Source: Fibrobacteria bacterium AD312
Lineage (GTDB): Bacteria > Fibrobacterota > Fibrobacteria > Fibrobacterales > Fibrobacteraceae
NCBI GenBank assembly: GCA_001462345.1
Contig: LIUM01000019.1
Location: 26,025 to 90,024 of the forward strand
Length of the DNA: 64,000 nucleotides
Direction: 5' to 3'
Made by a program: the position numbers and the translations under genes. Shown here in pieces: positions 27,276 to 36,246 of this stretch (position 1 is the stretch's first letter; each line of letters starts with the position of its first letter). The notes under the pieces were generated by a model. That model made no database searches. It was not told where the DNA came from and worked only from the letters and a program-made list of their open reading frames with translations.

Positions 27276-28547
27276 ATGAAGATAATGAAAGTAAAACCAA
27301 ATTCAGCAGAGATTAAACGTCTTTGTTCTAGGTCTGTGGCTCCAACAAAAGAAATTCAAGCTAAAGTAGATCAGATTCTTTTAGATGTTCGTACACAAGG
27401 CCTTTCAAAAGTAATTGAATATGCTCAAGCGTATGATGGTTTAAAGGGAAATCGTTTAAGAGTTTCTGAAAGTGCAATTGAAAAAACTGCTCAAAAAACA
27501 CCTCCTGCCTTACAAAAGGCCTTAAAACAAGCGATTCGAAATGTAAAAGTTTTCCACCAAAATCAAGTAGAAGAATCATGGCAGATTACAGGTAAAGATG
27601 GAGTCGTTTTAGGCCAACGTATTCGCCCCATGCGTCGTGTTGGGCTTTATGTACCTGGTGGTTCGGGTACTTATCCTAGTACTGTGATTATGTGTGCTGT
27701 TCCTGCAATAGTTGCTGGAGTTTCTGAAATTGTGGTCGTGACTCCAATTAAAGACGATTTACAACCACCTCTTGCCTTTGTTTTGCGTGAACTTGGTATT
27801 ACTGAAGTATATCATGTTGGGGGAGCTCAAGCTATAGGGCTTTTAGCATACGGGGCAAAAGGTATTGAACCAGTAGATAAAATTGTCGGCCCTAGTAACG
27901 TCTTTGCGGCTATTGCAAAAAAAGAAGTTTTTGGTGTCGTGGATATCGATATGATTGCTGGTCCATCGGAAATACTAGTTCTAGCGGATTCGACTTGTGA
28001 CCCTGATTTTGTCGCTGCAGATTTGCTTTCTCAAGCAGAGCACGGGTCTGGATTTGAAGCTGCTATTTGCATTACGGATAATATGGAAACGGCTCAAATG
28101 ATTTCTGCTTGTGCTGATATTCAAGTGGAAGGGTCTCCTAAAAGGGAACTTTTAGAAAAAGCACTAGATCAATATGGGCGTATTTTAGTGGTAGATAATT
28201 GGTTTGATGGCATTGAAATCGCTAATAAAATTGCTCCTGAACATTTAGAAATCATGACTTCTGAAGCTAAAAAGATGTCTGAATCCATAGAAAATGCGGG
28301 TGCTATATTTATAGGGCCTTATTCTAGTGAACCTGTTGGCGATTATTTTGCTGGTCCTGATCACGTTTTGCCAACAAATGGAACGGCTCGTTTTTCTAGC
28401 CCTTTAGGTGTTTATGATTTTATAAAAAGAACAAGTATTATTGAGTATTCTTCAGCGGCAATGTCAAAAAATGGTAAGGCAATTGCCTCTATTGCCACAG
28501 CAGAAGGATTTTTTCATCATGCTCAAGCAATTTTAAAGCGATTATAA
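27276..28547 (+). CDS. hisD: Histidinol dehydrogenase
   Basis: NAD- and zinc-dependent oxidation of histidinol to histidine, the last two steps of the pathway. Conserved blocks are GLYVPGGSGTYPSTVIMCAVPA, GGAQAIGLLAYG, VDMIAGPSEILVLAD, the zinc/catalytic AEHGSG, KIAPEHLEI and the C-terminal VGDYFAGPDHVLPTNGTARF. Length 423 aa is typical. AAAGG lies upstream of the ATG. It is placed directly after cimA and before tRNA-Pro; no other his gene is in the window, so this is a scattered his gene. Confidence 0.96.
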   Translation: MKIMKVKPNSAEIKRLCSRSVAPTKEIQAKVDQILLDVRTQGLSKVIEYAQAYDGLKGNRLRVSESAIEKTAQKTPPALQKALKQAIRNVKVFHQNQVEESWQITGKDGVVLGQRIRPMRRVGLYVPGGSGTYPSTVIMCAVPAIVAGVSEIVVVTPIKDDLQPPLAFVLRELGITEVYHVGGAQAIGLLAYGAKGIEPVDKIVGPSNVFAAIAKKEVFGVVDIDMIAGPSEILVLADSTCDPDFVAADLLSQAEHGSGFEAAICITDNMETAQMISACADIQVEGSPKRELLEKALDQYGRILVVDNWFDGIEIANKIAPEHLEIMTSEAKKMSESIENAGAIFIGPYSSEPVGDYFAGPDHVLPTNGTARFSSPLGVYDFIKRTSIIEYSSAAMSKNGKAIASIATAEGFFHHAQAILKRL

Positions 28548-28571
28548 TCTTGTTTTCTAAAAAAAGTTTGT

Positions 28572-28579
28572 TATATTTG
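28572..28579 (+). promoter_or_regulatory. TAnnTTTG promoter box before tRNA-Pro
   Basis: TATATTTG lies 11 bases before the mature 5' end of the tRNA, the spacing expected for a start site a few bases ahead of the tRNA. This is the cleanest case for the -7 element because tRNA promoters need no ribosome site. Confidence 0.5.
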
Positions 28580-28589
28580 TCTTCGATTT

Positions 28590-28663
28590 CGGGATGTAGC
28601 TCAGTCTGGTAGAGCGTCTGCTTTGGGAGCAGAATGTCGTCAGTTCGAATCTGGCTATCCCGA
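28590..28663 (+). tRNA. tRNA-Pro (anticodon TGG)
   Basis: Acceptor arms CGGGATG and TATCCCG pair with one G-U, the D arm reads AGCTCAGTCTGGTAGAGC, the anticodon arm CTGCTTTGGGAGCAG carries TGG, and the T loop is TTCGAAT. The discriminator base is A and CCA is not encoded. It follows hisD by about 40 bases and has its own promoter box and terminator. Confidence 0.96.
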
Positions 28664-28664
28664 T

Positions 28665-28698
28665 AAAAAAACCTGATAATAAATTATCAGGTTTTTTT
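28665..28698 (+). terminator. Intrinsic terminator after tRNA-Pro
   Basis: An A-run plus ACCTGATAA pairs with TTATCAGGT plus a T-run across a four-base loop. Confidence 0.9.
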
Positions 28699-28775
28699 GT
28701 TTAAAATACCAATGAATATTTTCAATATACTAGATACTTCTAGTATAAATCGGCGTATTTAAGTTGTATGTAAAA

Positions 28776-28813
28776 TAAAAAAAAGGAGAAATAATTTTTT
28801 TTAATTCTCCTTT
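28776..28813 (-). terminator. Intrinsic terminator of the CE6 esterase gene
   Basis: Read on the minus strand, AAAGGAGAA and TTCTCCTTT pair across about 14 bases and a T-rich tract follows. It lies about 30 bases after the esterase stop codon. Confidence 0.75.
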
Positions 28814-28843
28814 GTAATCAACGGTGTAGTTTAGAAGAGAATA

Positions 28844-30445
28844 CTATTTTTGAACATTCACAAGAATGTTTTGTTGACTGCTTTTCAATAAGAAAACACC
28901 AGTTTCTTGAGTTAAGCCTAAGATTTTCTGTTTGGCTATATGTAAGTTGGCTTTATCTAATTGGATGAAGCCAATTTGGGTTCCACAAAGATCATAGACA
29001 GTATACTTTCCGTTAAACTGCTGATTGAGATTGGATGATAAATTAGAAGCAATCTTATTTGTAGTGCTCTTTGTGAATTTCACCCAGTCAATATTGATCC
29101 AATTATTGGTGATTTCCAGTTTGAGCTCATGTGCACCTGCTGTAAGGTTTACTTTACCGCCACTGACTTCAGAGTAAGTATCATAGTCAGGGCCTACTGG
29201 GGTAACGATTTCGTCGCCGATGCGTGTATCATCAATGTAAAGAACAAAGCTTCCTGTTCCATTCGTTCCAGAGACATTTGCCGAAATATCATAATCACCA
29301 GCTTCGCTCACAGAAACGGAATATTTTAACCATTCGCCAGCTTGAGTGTATCCAATTGCCATTCCCATTCCTGCCATATAAATATCGACTTGATCACCAC
29401 GGTATTGTGCTCCTTGATTGGTTTTATCATTATCAAGATAGGCTTTATTTGAACCGCCTTTATTGTAGTTTTCTGCTTCTACAGTGCCAGGGATTTGGAT
29501 TACATTAACATAGGGACCGTATTCTTCAGGTGGTTCGTCTGGTACTGTGGAATTATTAGGGTCTTCGACATCTACAGGAGGAGCATTTGGATCTACAGTG
29601 CGATCAATGAGTTTTAGCATTTGTTCAGCATAACGTTTACCCAAGGTTACGTATCCGTTATGATCGAAGTGATACACATCTATACCACCCAAGCCTTGAG
29701 ATGAGGCGACACCAAATTTTTTAAAATAATCCTTGAGTCCTCTGACACCATTGTTCTTAGAAGCGCAGCAGGCGTTGCTTGTTTGTAGCATTTCTCCTGC
29801 AACAAAGGGGACATCTTCTTCTGCTAGACCCCATTCGTTTAGCATATCTGCGTAGGTTTTATGTACGGTTTTTTGCCAATTTTGATCAGCGCCATCGGAT
29901 TCCCCTTGGTGAAAGATGACGCCTTTAATGACACCTACTTCCATTGCCTTTTTCCCTAAAGCAATGATTGCCGCGTAATCGTTTCCATTTGGATCATAGT
30001 CTCTAGCCCAAGATTGAAGCCAATCAGCAGCAGTAGAGTAATAACTCTGCCATTGGTCTTTATCGAAGAGCTTAATACTTGTACCGCCAACGGCGACAGG
30101 AATAATACCGATTGTAATGCCAGGTAACGAATCTGCCATATTTCGACCAAAATAATCAGCTACTGAAAGACCTTCGTAACAATGGAACATCGGAGGAACT
30201 GCTTTGGCCCATTTACCTTTTGATAATTTGATGTCTGTATTGCCCTTTCGAGAACTGCAATCCACACCTGAAATCATAAGAAATCGATCATGAGGGACTT
30301 GATCACCATTTTCGATGCCACCTGCACCTGCCATGTTGGACTGCCCATAGGCCAAATAGATGTGAAAGTTAGGATTTGGAGCGGCAATAGCCCCAGAAAA
30401 GAGAGTCGCAATTGATAATGCTGCGATTTTTGCCCATATATTCAT
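28844..30445 (-). CDS. Secreted acetylxylan esterase-like (CE6/SASA) with CBM6
   Basis: A signal peptide (MNIWAKIAALSIATLFSGAIAA) is followed by an SGNH-type esterase domain to about residue 285: GQSNMAG with the nucleophile Ser, PVAVGGTS, and HQGESDG. It should remove acetyl groups from xylan or similar polymers outside the cell. After a Pro/Asp-rich linker comes a CBM6 module (PGTVEAENYNKGG, AGEWLKYSVSVSEAGDY, INIDWVKF) at about 318-450. The last 75 residues (YTVYDLCGTQIGFIQL) resemble the Fibrobacter-specific tail or type IX-like sorting domain. AAGGG precedes the ATG. It is divergent from the CE4 gene, with an inverted repeat between them. Confidence 0.9.
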   Translation of the reverse strand: MNIWAKIAALSIATLFSGAIAAPNPNFHIYLAYGQSNMAGAGGIENGDQVPHDRFLMISGVDCSSRKGNTDIKLSKGKWAKAVPPMFHCYEGLSVADYFGRNMADSLPGITIGIIPVAVGGTSIKLFDKDQWQSYYSTAADWLQSWARDYDPNGNDYAAIIALGKKAMEVGVIKGVIFHQGESDGADQNWQKTVHKTYADMLNEWGLAEEDVPFVAGEMLQTSNACCASKNNGVRGLKDYFKKFGVASSQGLGGIDVYHFDHNGYVTLGKRYAEQMLKLIDRTVDPNAPPVDVEDPNNSTVPDEPPEEYGPYVNVIQIPGTVEAENYNKGGSNKAYLDNDKTNQGAQYRGDQVDIYMAGMGMAIGYTQAGEWLKYSVSVSEAGDYDISANVSGTNGTGSFVLYIDDTRIGDEIVTPVGPDYDTYSEVSGGKVNLTAGAHELKLEITNNWINIDWVKFTKSTTNKIASNLSSNLNQQFNGKYTVYDLCGTQIGFIQLDKANLHIAKQKILGLTQETGVFLLKSSQQNILVNVQK

Positions 30446-30479
30446 AACACACCCTTTTTAAGGTTTTTTATAAAAATAT

Positions 30480-30509
30480 ACCCAAAAGCATGAGATCATT
30501 CTTTTGGGT
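30480..30509. promoter_or_regulatory. Inverted repeat between the divergent CE6 and CE4 genes
   Basis: ACCCAAAAG and CTTTTGGGT are perfect 9-base arms around a 12-base spacer, 35 bases before the CE6 start codon in a 335-base divergent gap. It may be an operator or a 5' leader hairpin of the CE6 message. The rest of the gap is AT-rich, with no small gene. Confidence 0.45.
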
Positions 30510-30780
30510 GAGTATTTCTATGGATTTTTTGTCAATAATTGTATTAACTACCTTGTAACGTAATTGATCTTCATTTAAGCAGGAAAATCTTGAAAAATGA
30601 ACCTGATTTGTTTTTATGTTTTGTTTCATTTTTTTTACGTTATTTTTGCCCATCGATTATTAAAAATCACCTTTATTTTGTAAAAAAATGCAGTTTAATT
30701 GTTGTATCTGTTGCGGCTTTTTACAACGACTTTTAACTATATAAAGCAGTTATCAATCATAAATATTTTAAATCTTAAAT

Positions 30781-32535
30781 ATGAAAAAATTTAATTCTTC
30801 TTTTCTTTGCAATATGGCCATAATTTGTGGCTGTATTTTAAGTGTTAATTCTTTCGCTGCCACTCCTGTTACTACTGTTGCATGGAATGGTTATTCAGGT
30901 GCCGTTTCTTTTACTTTTGACGATGGGCTAGGTTCTCAAATTACTAACTTGAAACCCCTCTTAGATAAAATGTCTGATATCCATGTGACACTTTTTGTCA
31001 CAGGAGCGTATGCCTTTAATCAAAATAAAACTGGTTTTGCTGCACTTGCTAAGGCTGGTCATGAATTAGGAAATCATACCTCTACTCACCCTCATTTAAC
31101 GCAGGGTGCGAACTTAACCACAGAAATAACGGGTTTTATCCAAACCATAAAGAATGTGGATCCAGTAGTTGAGGTGACTACTTTTGCCACTCCATATTGT
31201 GAATCTAGTGCTAATGTTAAAAGTGAAGTGAATAAAAATCATTTTATGCTTCGAAATTGCGGGGGACAAGGCTTGTTTAGCTGGGGTCAAGAGCCCGATT
31301 GGATGAGTATGGATTCCCATTACTGGCAAGGCAATTTAGCGACTTCTACGGGTCACTTAAATTCGGCCGCTAGTGGAAAATGGCATGTTCATTTAAGCCA
31401 TGGTGTAGGCGGTGACTGGGATATTATTTCTACTAATGATCTTACATCTTTAATTCAAACGGCTCGTGATAAAAAATTATGGATGGGATCTTATAGTGAA
31501 GTAGGAGCTTATTATAGAGCCCATTTTACTATGGATAAAGCTCAGTCAACAACTACAAGTGATGGTTTTAAAGTCACTTGGACTTCTCCACACAGTGCTA
31601 TGCCTAAAAGTGTTCCTTTAAGAGTTAAAATAGATGTATCTTCTGTAGGCTCTGGTGCCGTTGTGGAACAAAAAGGAAAGGTGATTTCTCCTGAATCCGA
31701 TGGCTCTTATATTATTGAATTTATGGCTTTAGAATTAAATGTTAAAAAGTCAGGGAGTCAACCATCATCTTCTACTAGTGTTCCTGAATCCAGTTCTTCT
31801 ACTGGAATAACGTCTTCAGCTTCTGCCCAAAGCCCTTTCAGTGGTTCTCCAATTGCTATTCCAGGCACCTTAGAAATGGAAAATTATGATTTAGGAGGTG
31901 CAGATGTTGCTTACTTTGATTCTGATGATGTCAATGAAGGCGCTGCAAGTGCTACCACACCTTATCGTAATGATGGTGTAGATGTTGGTGGTAACGCTGG
32001 TGAAAATGCAGTTGTTGGCTGGACAGCTACTGGAGAATGGTTAGAGTATACTGTTCAAGTGGCTGCTTCTGGGACTTATAAATTTGTTGCTCACGTGGCT
32101 ACAGAACAAGATGGAGGCACATTCCATATTGAAATAGATGGAACGGATGTCACTGGCCCTGTAACTGCTACTAATTCTGGTGGATGGGATACGTATACCA
32201 CTGTTGAAGGTACAACACAAAATTTAGCAATGGGAAGTCATATATTACGTTTTGTTGTTGATCAAGCTTCTTTTAATATTGATAAAATTATTTTTAGTAC
32301 CTCTAGTACTAAGATAATGCAAGATTTGAAATATGCTTCTTCCAATGTGTATATGTATGAGATATTTGATTTACAAGGTAAATTGTTAATGCAACAAAGA
32401 AGCATGAATCAAAATGTGACTGATGTATGGAAAGGACTAAATAAGAATCTTTCTAATGGTGCTTATTTTATTCGTTACGGTGAAAAAGGGAAAAACCTAA
32501 AAACGCAGAAAGTTTATAAAACCTCTTTACGTTGA
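30781..32535 (+). CDS. Secreted polysaccharide deacetylase (CE4) with CBM6
   Basis: The signal peptide ends near SFAA. The NodB domain (about 30-250) has the catalytic/metal motif TFDDG, the metal histidines in HELGNHTSTHPHL and a late LSHG, so it should deacetylate xylan or chitin-like polymers. A serine-rich linker (SSSTSVPESSSSTG) leads to a CBM6 module near 358-500 (PGTLEMENYDLGG, TGEWLEYTVQVAASGTY, FNIDKIIFS). The C-terminal 70 residues (YEIFDLQGKLL, NLSNGAYFIRYG) match the pattern of a type-A sorting domain. No ribosome site is visible before the ATG; the upstream TTAAAT-rich run is unusual for a highly expressed gene. It is divergent from the CE6 esterase, which carries the same CBM family. 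Confidence 0.9.
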   Translation: MKKFNSSFLCNMAIICGCILSVNSFAATPVTTVAWNGYSGAVSFTFDDGLGSQITNLKPLLDKMSDIHVTLFVTGAYAFNQNKTGFAALAKAGHELGNHTSTHPHLTQGANLTTEITGFIQTIKNVDPVVEVTTFATPYCESSANVKSEVNKNHFMLRNCGGQGLFSWGQEPDWMSMDSHYWQGNLATSTGHLNSAASGKWHVHLSHGVGGDWDIISTNDLTSLIQTARDKKLWMGSYSEVGAYYRAHFTMDKAQSTTTSDGFKVTWTSPHSAMPKSVPLRVKIDVSSVGSGAVVEQKGKVISPESDGSYIIEFMALELNVKKSGSQPSSSTSVPESSSSTGITSSASAQSPFSGSPIAIPGTLEMENYDLGGADVAYFDSDDVNEGAASATTPYRNDGVDVGGNAGENAVVGWTATGEWLEYTVQVAASGTYKFVAHVATEQDGGTFHIEIDGTDVTGPVTATNSGGWDTYTTVEGTTQNLAMGSHILRFVVDQASFNIDKIIFSTSSTKIMQDLKYASSNVYMYEIFDLQGKLLMQQRSMNQNVTDVWKGLNKNLSNGAYFIRYGEKGKNLKTQKVYKTSLR

Positions 32536-32594
32536 TTAATGCTTTTTCGCTGATTAAATTGAAAAATTAAGTCAAAATGAGGTTGTGGTTTGGT

Positions 32595-32625
32595 AAAGTC
32601 CCCAAAAATTTTGGGGACTTTTCTT
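32595..32625 (+). terminator. Intrinsic terminator after the CE4 gene
   Basis: AAAGTCCCCAAAA pairs with TTTTGGGGACTTTT with almost no loop, followed by a short T-rich stretch. Confidence 0.75.
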
Positions 32626-32693
32626 ATGATTTTTTGAGGAGGCCTAAAACATTAGGTGTATAAAAATATTTAAGTATGTAATGTTGCTGTCTA

Positions 32694-32728
32694 ATAAAAA
32701 AAAGACTCTGCCGTTAAGCAGAGTCTTT
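32694..32728 (-). terminator. Intrinsic terminator of ilvD
   Basis: On the minus strand AAAGACTCTGC and GCAGAGTCTTT pair and are followed by eight T. It is 100 bases beyond the ilvD stop; the interval is AT-rich with no gene. Confidence 0.8.
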
Positions 32729-32828
32729 CGCTGTGATTAAAATTGAAATGATTGTTTTCAACTTTTATATATTAATACCATCAATATATGATTTAATTAA
32801 TACAAATTAAAGTAAAAAAAAGTTAATG

Positions 32829-34682
32829 TTAAAGACCTATTAAAGAAAGATCCCTAACAGCACCTTTATCTGCACTAGAAGCCATGGCTGCGTATGCTTG
32901 TAAAGCTTGGGAAACAAATCGTTCACGATGGTTTGGTTTCCATGCTTTTTTACCTTTGGCATTCATTTCTTTTCGACGAGAATCGAGTTCAGCATCTGTA
33001 ATACCAATGTTGATTTTTCGATTAGGAATATCAATTTCAATGATATCGTCGTTATTAATTAAAGCAATATTACCTTGGCTTGCTGCTTCTGGGCTAACAT
33101 GACCAATGGAAAGACCACTTGTACCACCAGAAAAACGACCATCTGTAATTAAAGCACATGCTTTGCCTAATCCCATACTTTTTAGATAACTAGTAGGGTA
33201 AAGCATTTCTTGCATTCCAGGACCGCCTTTAGGCCCTTCATAGCGAATAATGACAACATGACCTGCTTTTACAGAACCGTTTAAGATTCCTTTAACAGCG
33301 TCTTCTTGACTTTCAAAAACAATAGCTCTGCCTGTAAAGTTCCATATGGATTCATCTACACCAGCCGTTTTCACAATACAACCATCTTCTGCTAAGTTAC
33401 CGTAAAGAACAGCGAGGCCACCTTCTTTAGTGTATGCAAAAGCCCCTTTTCTGATGGCTCCTTTTTCACGATCTAAATCGTGAGAAGAATAAAGTTCGTT
33501 TTGTGAAAAAGCAACGATATTGAATTTTCTACCAGGAGCAGCTAAATAACGTTTCTTTATTTGCTCTGATGGGTTTTGAAGTAAATCGTACTTTTCAAGA
33601 GCTTCTTTCATGGTACGTTCATGTACTGTGGTAACATCTGTATGTAAAAGATTTAGACGATCTAATTCTCCAAGAATTCCCATGATACCGCCTGCACGGT
33701 GAACGTTTTCGATATGAATATCGTGTACGGTTGGAGCAACCTTACAAAGACAAGGTGTTGTAAGCGATAGTTCATTTATGTTTTTCATTGAAAAAGGAAC
33801 TTTTGCTTCTTGAGCTATAGCAAGTAAATGAAGAACGGTGTTAGAACTTCCACCCATCGCAATATCTAAACGCATGGCATTTTCGAATGCTTTGAATGAG
33901 GCAATGCTTTTAGGTAAAACGCTTTCATCATTATGTTCATAATAACGAATGGCGTTTTCTACAATGCGTCTGCCAGCTTCTTCAAATAGCTCTTTTCTTG
34001 CAGCATGAGTAGCAACAATGGTTCCGTTACCTGGTAATGATAATCCTAAGGCTTCTGTGAGGCAATTCATGGAGTTCGCTGTAAACATACCTGAACATGA
34101 ACCACAAGTAGGGCAGGCATTGGATTCGATAGCGTAAGATTCTTCGTCTGAAACATCTGGATTTGCAGAATCAATCATAGAATCAATCAAATCAAGAGCT
34201 CTGTCTGAGCCATCCTTTTGTTTTACGTGCCCTGCTTCCATAGGACCACCAGAAACAAAAATAGCAGGAATGTTTAAACGCATGGCAGCCATTAACATCC
34301 CTGGAGTAATTTTATCACAATTCGAGATACAAACCATCGCGTCTGCACAATGAGCATTTGCCATATATTCAACGGAATCTGCAATTAAATCTCTGGAAGG
34401 GAGGCTATACAACATACCGCCATGTCCCATGGCAATACCATCATCTACGGCAATGGTGTTCATTTCTTTAGCAACGCCACCTGCTTTTTCAATTTCTCTG
34501 GCGACTAATTGACCTAAATCTTTTAAATGAACATGGCCAGGAACAAATTGTGTAAAGCTATTAACCACCATAATGATGGGTTTTCCGAAATCTTCTTCTT
34601 TTGTACCAGTGGCGCGCCATAAAGCACGTGCGCCTGCCATTTCACGGCCTTCTATAGTCGTTAAGGAACGAAGTTTAGGCAT
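32829..34682 (-). CDS. ilvD: Dihydroxy-acid dehydratase
   Basis: Dehydrates dihydroxy-acid precursors to the 2-keto acids of valine, isoleucine and leucine. Iron-sulfur cysteines lie in [13 protein letters not shown] and [17 protein letters not shown]; further family blocks are [42 protein letters not shown] and [12 protein letters not shown]. It is a normal 617 residues. AGAGGA stands six bases before the ATG. It is a single gene with its own terminator. The 280 bases upstream are AT-rich; I see no leader peptide, T-box or hairpin there. Confidence 0.97.
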   Translation of the reverse strand: MPKLRSLTTIEGREMAGARALWRATGTKEEDFGKPIIMVVNSFTQFVPGHVHLKDLGQLVAREIEKAGGVAKEMNTIAVDDGIAMGHGGMLYSLPSRDLIADSVEYMANAHCADAMVCISNCDKITPGMLMAAMRLNIPAIFVSGGPMEAGHVKQKDGSDRALDLIDSMIDSANPDVSDEESYAIESNACPTCGSCSGMFTANSMNCLTEALGLSLPGNGTIVATHAARKELFEEAGRRIVENAIRYYEHNDESVLPKSIASFKAFENAMRLDIAMGGSSNTVLHLLAIAQEAKVPFSMKNINELSLTTPCLCKVAPTVHDIHIENVHRAGGIMGILGELDRLNLLHTDVTTVHERTMKEALEKYDLLQNPSEQIKKRYLAAPGRKFNIVAFSQNELYSSHDLDREKGAIRKGAFAYTKEGGLAVLYGNLAEDGCIVKTAGVDESIWNFTGRAIVFESQEDAVKGILNGSVKAGHVVIIRYEGPKGGPGMQEMLYPTSYLKSMGLGKACALITDGRFSGGTSGLSIGHVSPEAASQGNIALINNDDIIEIDIPNRKINIGITDAELDSRRKEMNAKGKKAWKPNHRERFVSQALQAYAAMASSADKGAVRDLSLIGL

Positions 34683-34962
34683 ATTGTATCCTCTAGTGTT
34701 AAAACAATTAAAAAAAATTAAAGAGTATTCTAAAAATGTCTTTTTACAAATTGGCTGAAAATAGTTGAGTTTGTATTAATAAAGTCATTATAAAGACTCA
34801 TTTAACAACTGCATAATATAGAAAAGATCTATCCATTTTTTTGTAGTTTAGTTTACTTTTGGGTGTTTTATGGATATTCGAAAACAGGGCTTCAATTTTC
34901 TGAATCTTCTATCACTTTCTGATAATGGCTGTTTTTTTATAAAAATTGAAGCTGTAATAAGT

Positions 34963-36147
34963 CTATTTTTTGATTATAATGGAAATATTAAGCCCACCGT
35001 GGTTTGAATATATGATATTCATATGCTCTAAGTTTAGGGCTTTTTGGGCTTCATCACTCGGGCAAATGATTGCCCAGTTGGAATGATTAAAGTCATTTCT
35101 AATTTTTTTACCAATCTCTCGATAGAGAATCAATGTATCTGCTGCGATTCGCTTTCCATAAGGTGGATTCAGTACAATTAAGCATTTCTCTTTCGATGGA
35201 GTCATCTGAAAAAAATCCTGCTGAATCGGTTTTAGAATGTCTGACGGGATTTGACTTGCTTTTATGTTGTGAAGAATCGTCTCAATGGCTTTGAGGTCGT
35301 AGTCTCCAATGGTAAAAGAGGGGAGCTCTTTTAATAATGTATTTTGTTTGGGCAATTTGCTTTCTATTGACAACGGATTTTCTTTTTGAATGAGGTAATC
35401 CCATGTTGTTTTTTTAAATCCAGGTTGCTCTTGAAAAGCAAAGCTTCGACACGACGCAGGATTTTTGGGTAACGCCCACATGGCCCCTTCTAAAGAAAAC
35501 GTGCCACTTCCTGCCATAGGGTCAATCAAATGTTTTGTGGAAAAGAAATCAGCGGCCCATAGAATACTTGCAGCCATCGTTTCTTTAAGAGGTGCTTTTT
35601 CTACAAAGCGATCAAAGCCTCTTTTATATAAGGGATCTCCACCAAGATCTAGACTGACGGTGCAAATATTATCTTCAAAGGAGAGTAATATTTTTTGTGT
35701 AGAGGATAGCGAATTATTTTCTTCTGCATTTTTTAAAGCTTCTGTAATTAGAGGCAAAGCTCTTTCTTTTAGTGCCTCGGAATGATATAAACGAGAGCGC
35801 ACACAAGTAACTTGAATCTCTGGTACTGTGTTTGAAGGCAGAAAAAGAGACCATGGGGTATTTCGAATTTCTTTTTCAAAACGCCCAAAATTTTCTGCTG
35901 AAAAGGAGTGGATTTCCATTAAAAGCTTTGTACATGTTCTAGAAAAAGCAAGAACTCTCCAGGAATCGCTCCATTTAGTTTCAAATATCACGCTTCCATC
36001 TTTAATGAAAAAAGGTTCTTCTATACCGAGCGATTTGAACTCTTCAGCAGTGACTTTTTCAAAACCTAAATGACAAACAGCACGAAACCGATGTTTTTTG
36101 CCTTGAACATGTATGCGAATACGTCTAGAGAGTGCAAAAGAATTCAT
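34963..36147 (-). CDS. THUMP-domain rRNA guanine-N2 methyltransferase (RlmL/YcbY N-half type)
   Basis: Likely methylates a guanine of 23S rRNA with S-adenosylmethionine. The first 170 residues form the ferredoxin-like/THUMP substrate part (HLGFEKVTAEEFKSLGI, SLDLGGDPLYKRGFD). The Rossmann methyltransferase follows, with the SAM loop DPMAGSGTF and the catalytic LNPPYGKR. Length 394 aa fits the single-domain RlmL-like group. Target assignment (G2445) is by family only. It stands alone, convergent with nothing and divergent from the MgtC-like gene. Confidence 0.88.
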   Translation of the reverse strand: MNSFALSRRIRIHVQGKKHRFRAVCHLGFEKVTAEEFKSLGIEEPFFIKDGSVIFETKWSDSWRVLAFSRTCTKLLMEIHSFSAENFGRFEKEIRNTPWSLFLPSNTVPEIQVTCVRSRLYHSEALKERALPLITEALKNAEENNSLSSTQKILLSFEDNICTVSLDLGGDPLYKRGFDRFVEKAPLKETMAASILWAADFFSTKHLIDPMAGSGTFSLEGAMWALPKNPASCRSFAFQEQPGFKKTTWDYLIQKENPLSIESKLPKQNTLLKELPSFTIGDYDLKAIETILHNIKASQIPSDILKPIQQDFFQMTPSKEKCLIVLNPPYGKRIAADTLILYREIGKKIRNDFNHSNWAIICPSDEAQKALNLEHMNIIYSNHGGLNISIIIKK

Positions 36148-36246
36148 AGTGATAAAGATTAAAAAAAAAGGGCTCTTCGTAAACTAAAAAAGAAAAAGAA
36201 GAATAGATTATGAGTGTAAGGGTATCTTTTTTGATATGAGGTTATT

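Noticed and set aside
34889..34953. Terminator or riboswitch from GCTTCAATTTT/AAAATTGAAGC arms
   Set aside because: The loop is about 40 bases long and no T-run follows on either strand in the right place; support is too weak.
34683..34962. Attenuator or T-box before ilvD
   Set aside because: I found no leader frame with branched-chain codons and no hairpin with a U-tract.
34870..35007. A 45-codon plus-strand frame starting MDIRKQGFNF
   Set aside because: No ribosome site, no recognisable protein pattern, and it overlaps the end of the methyltransferase gene.
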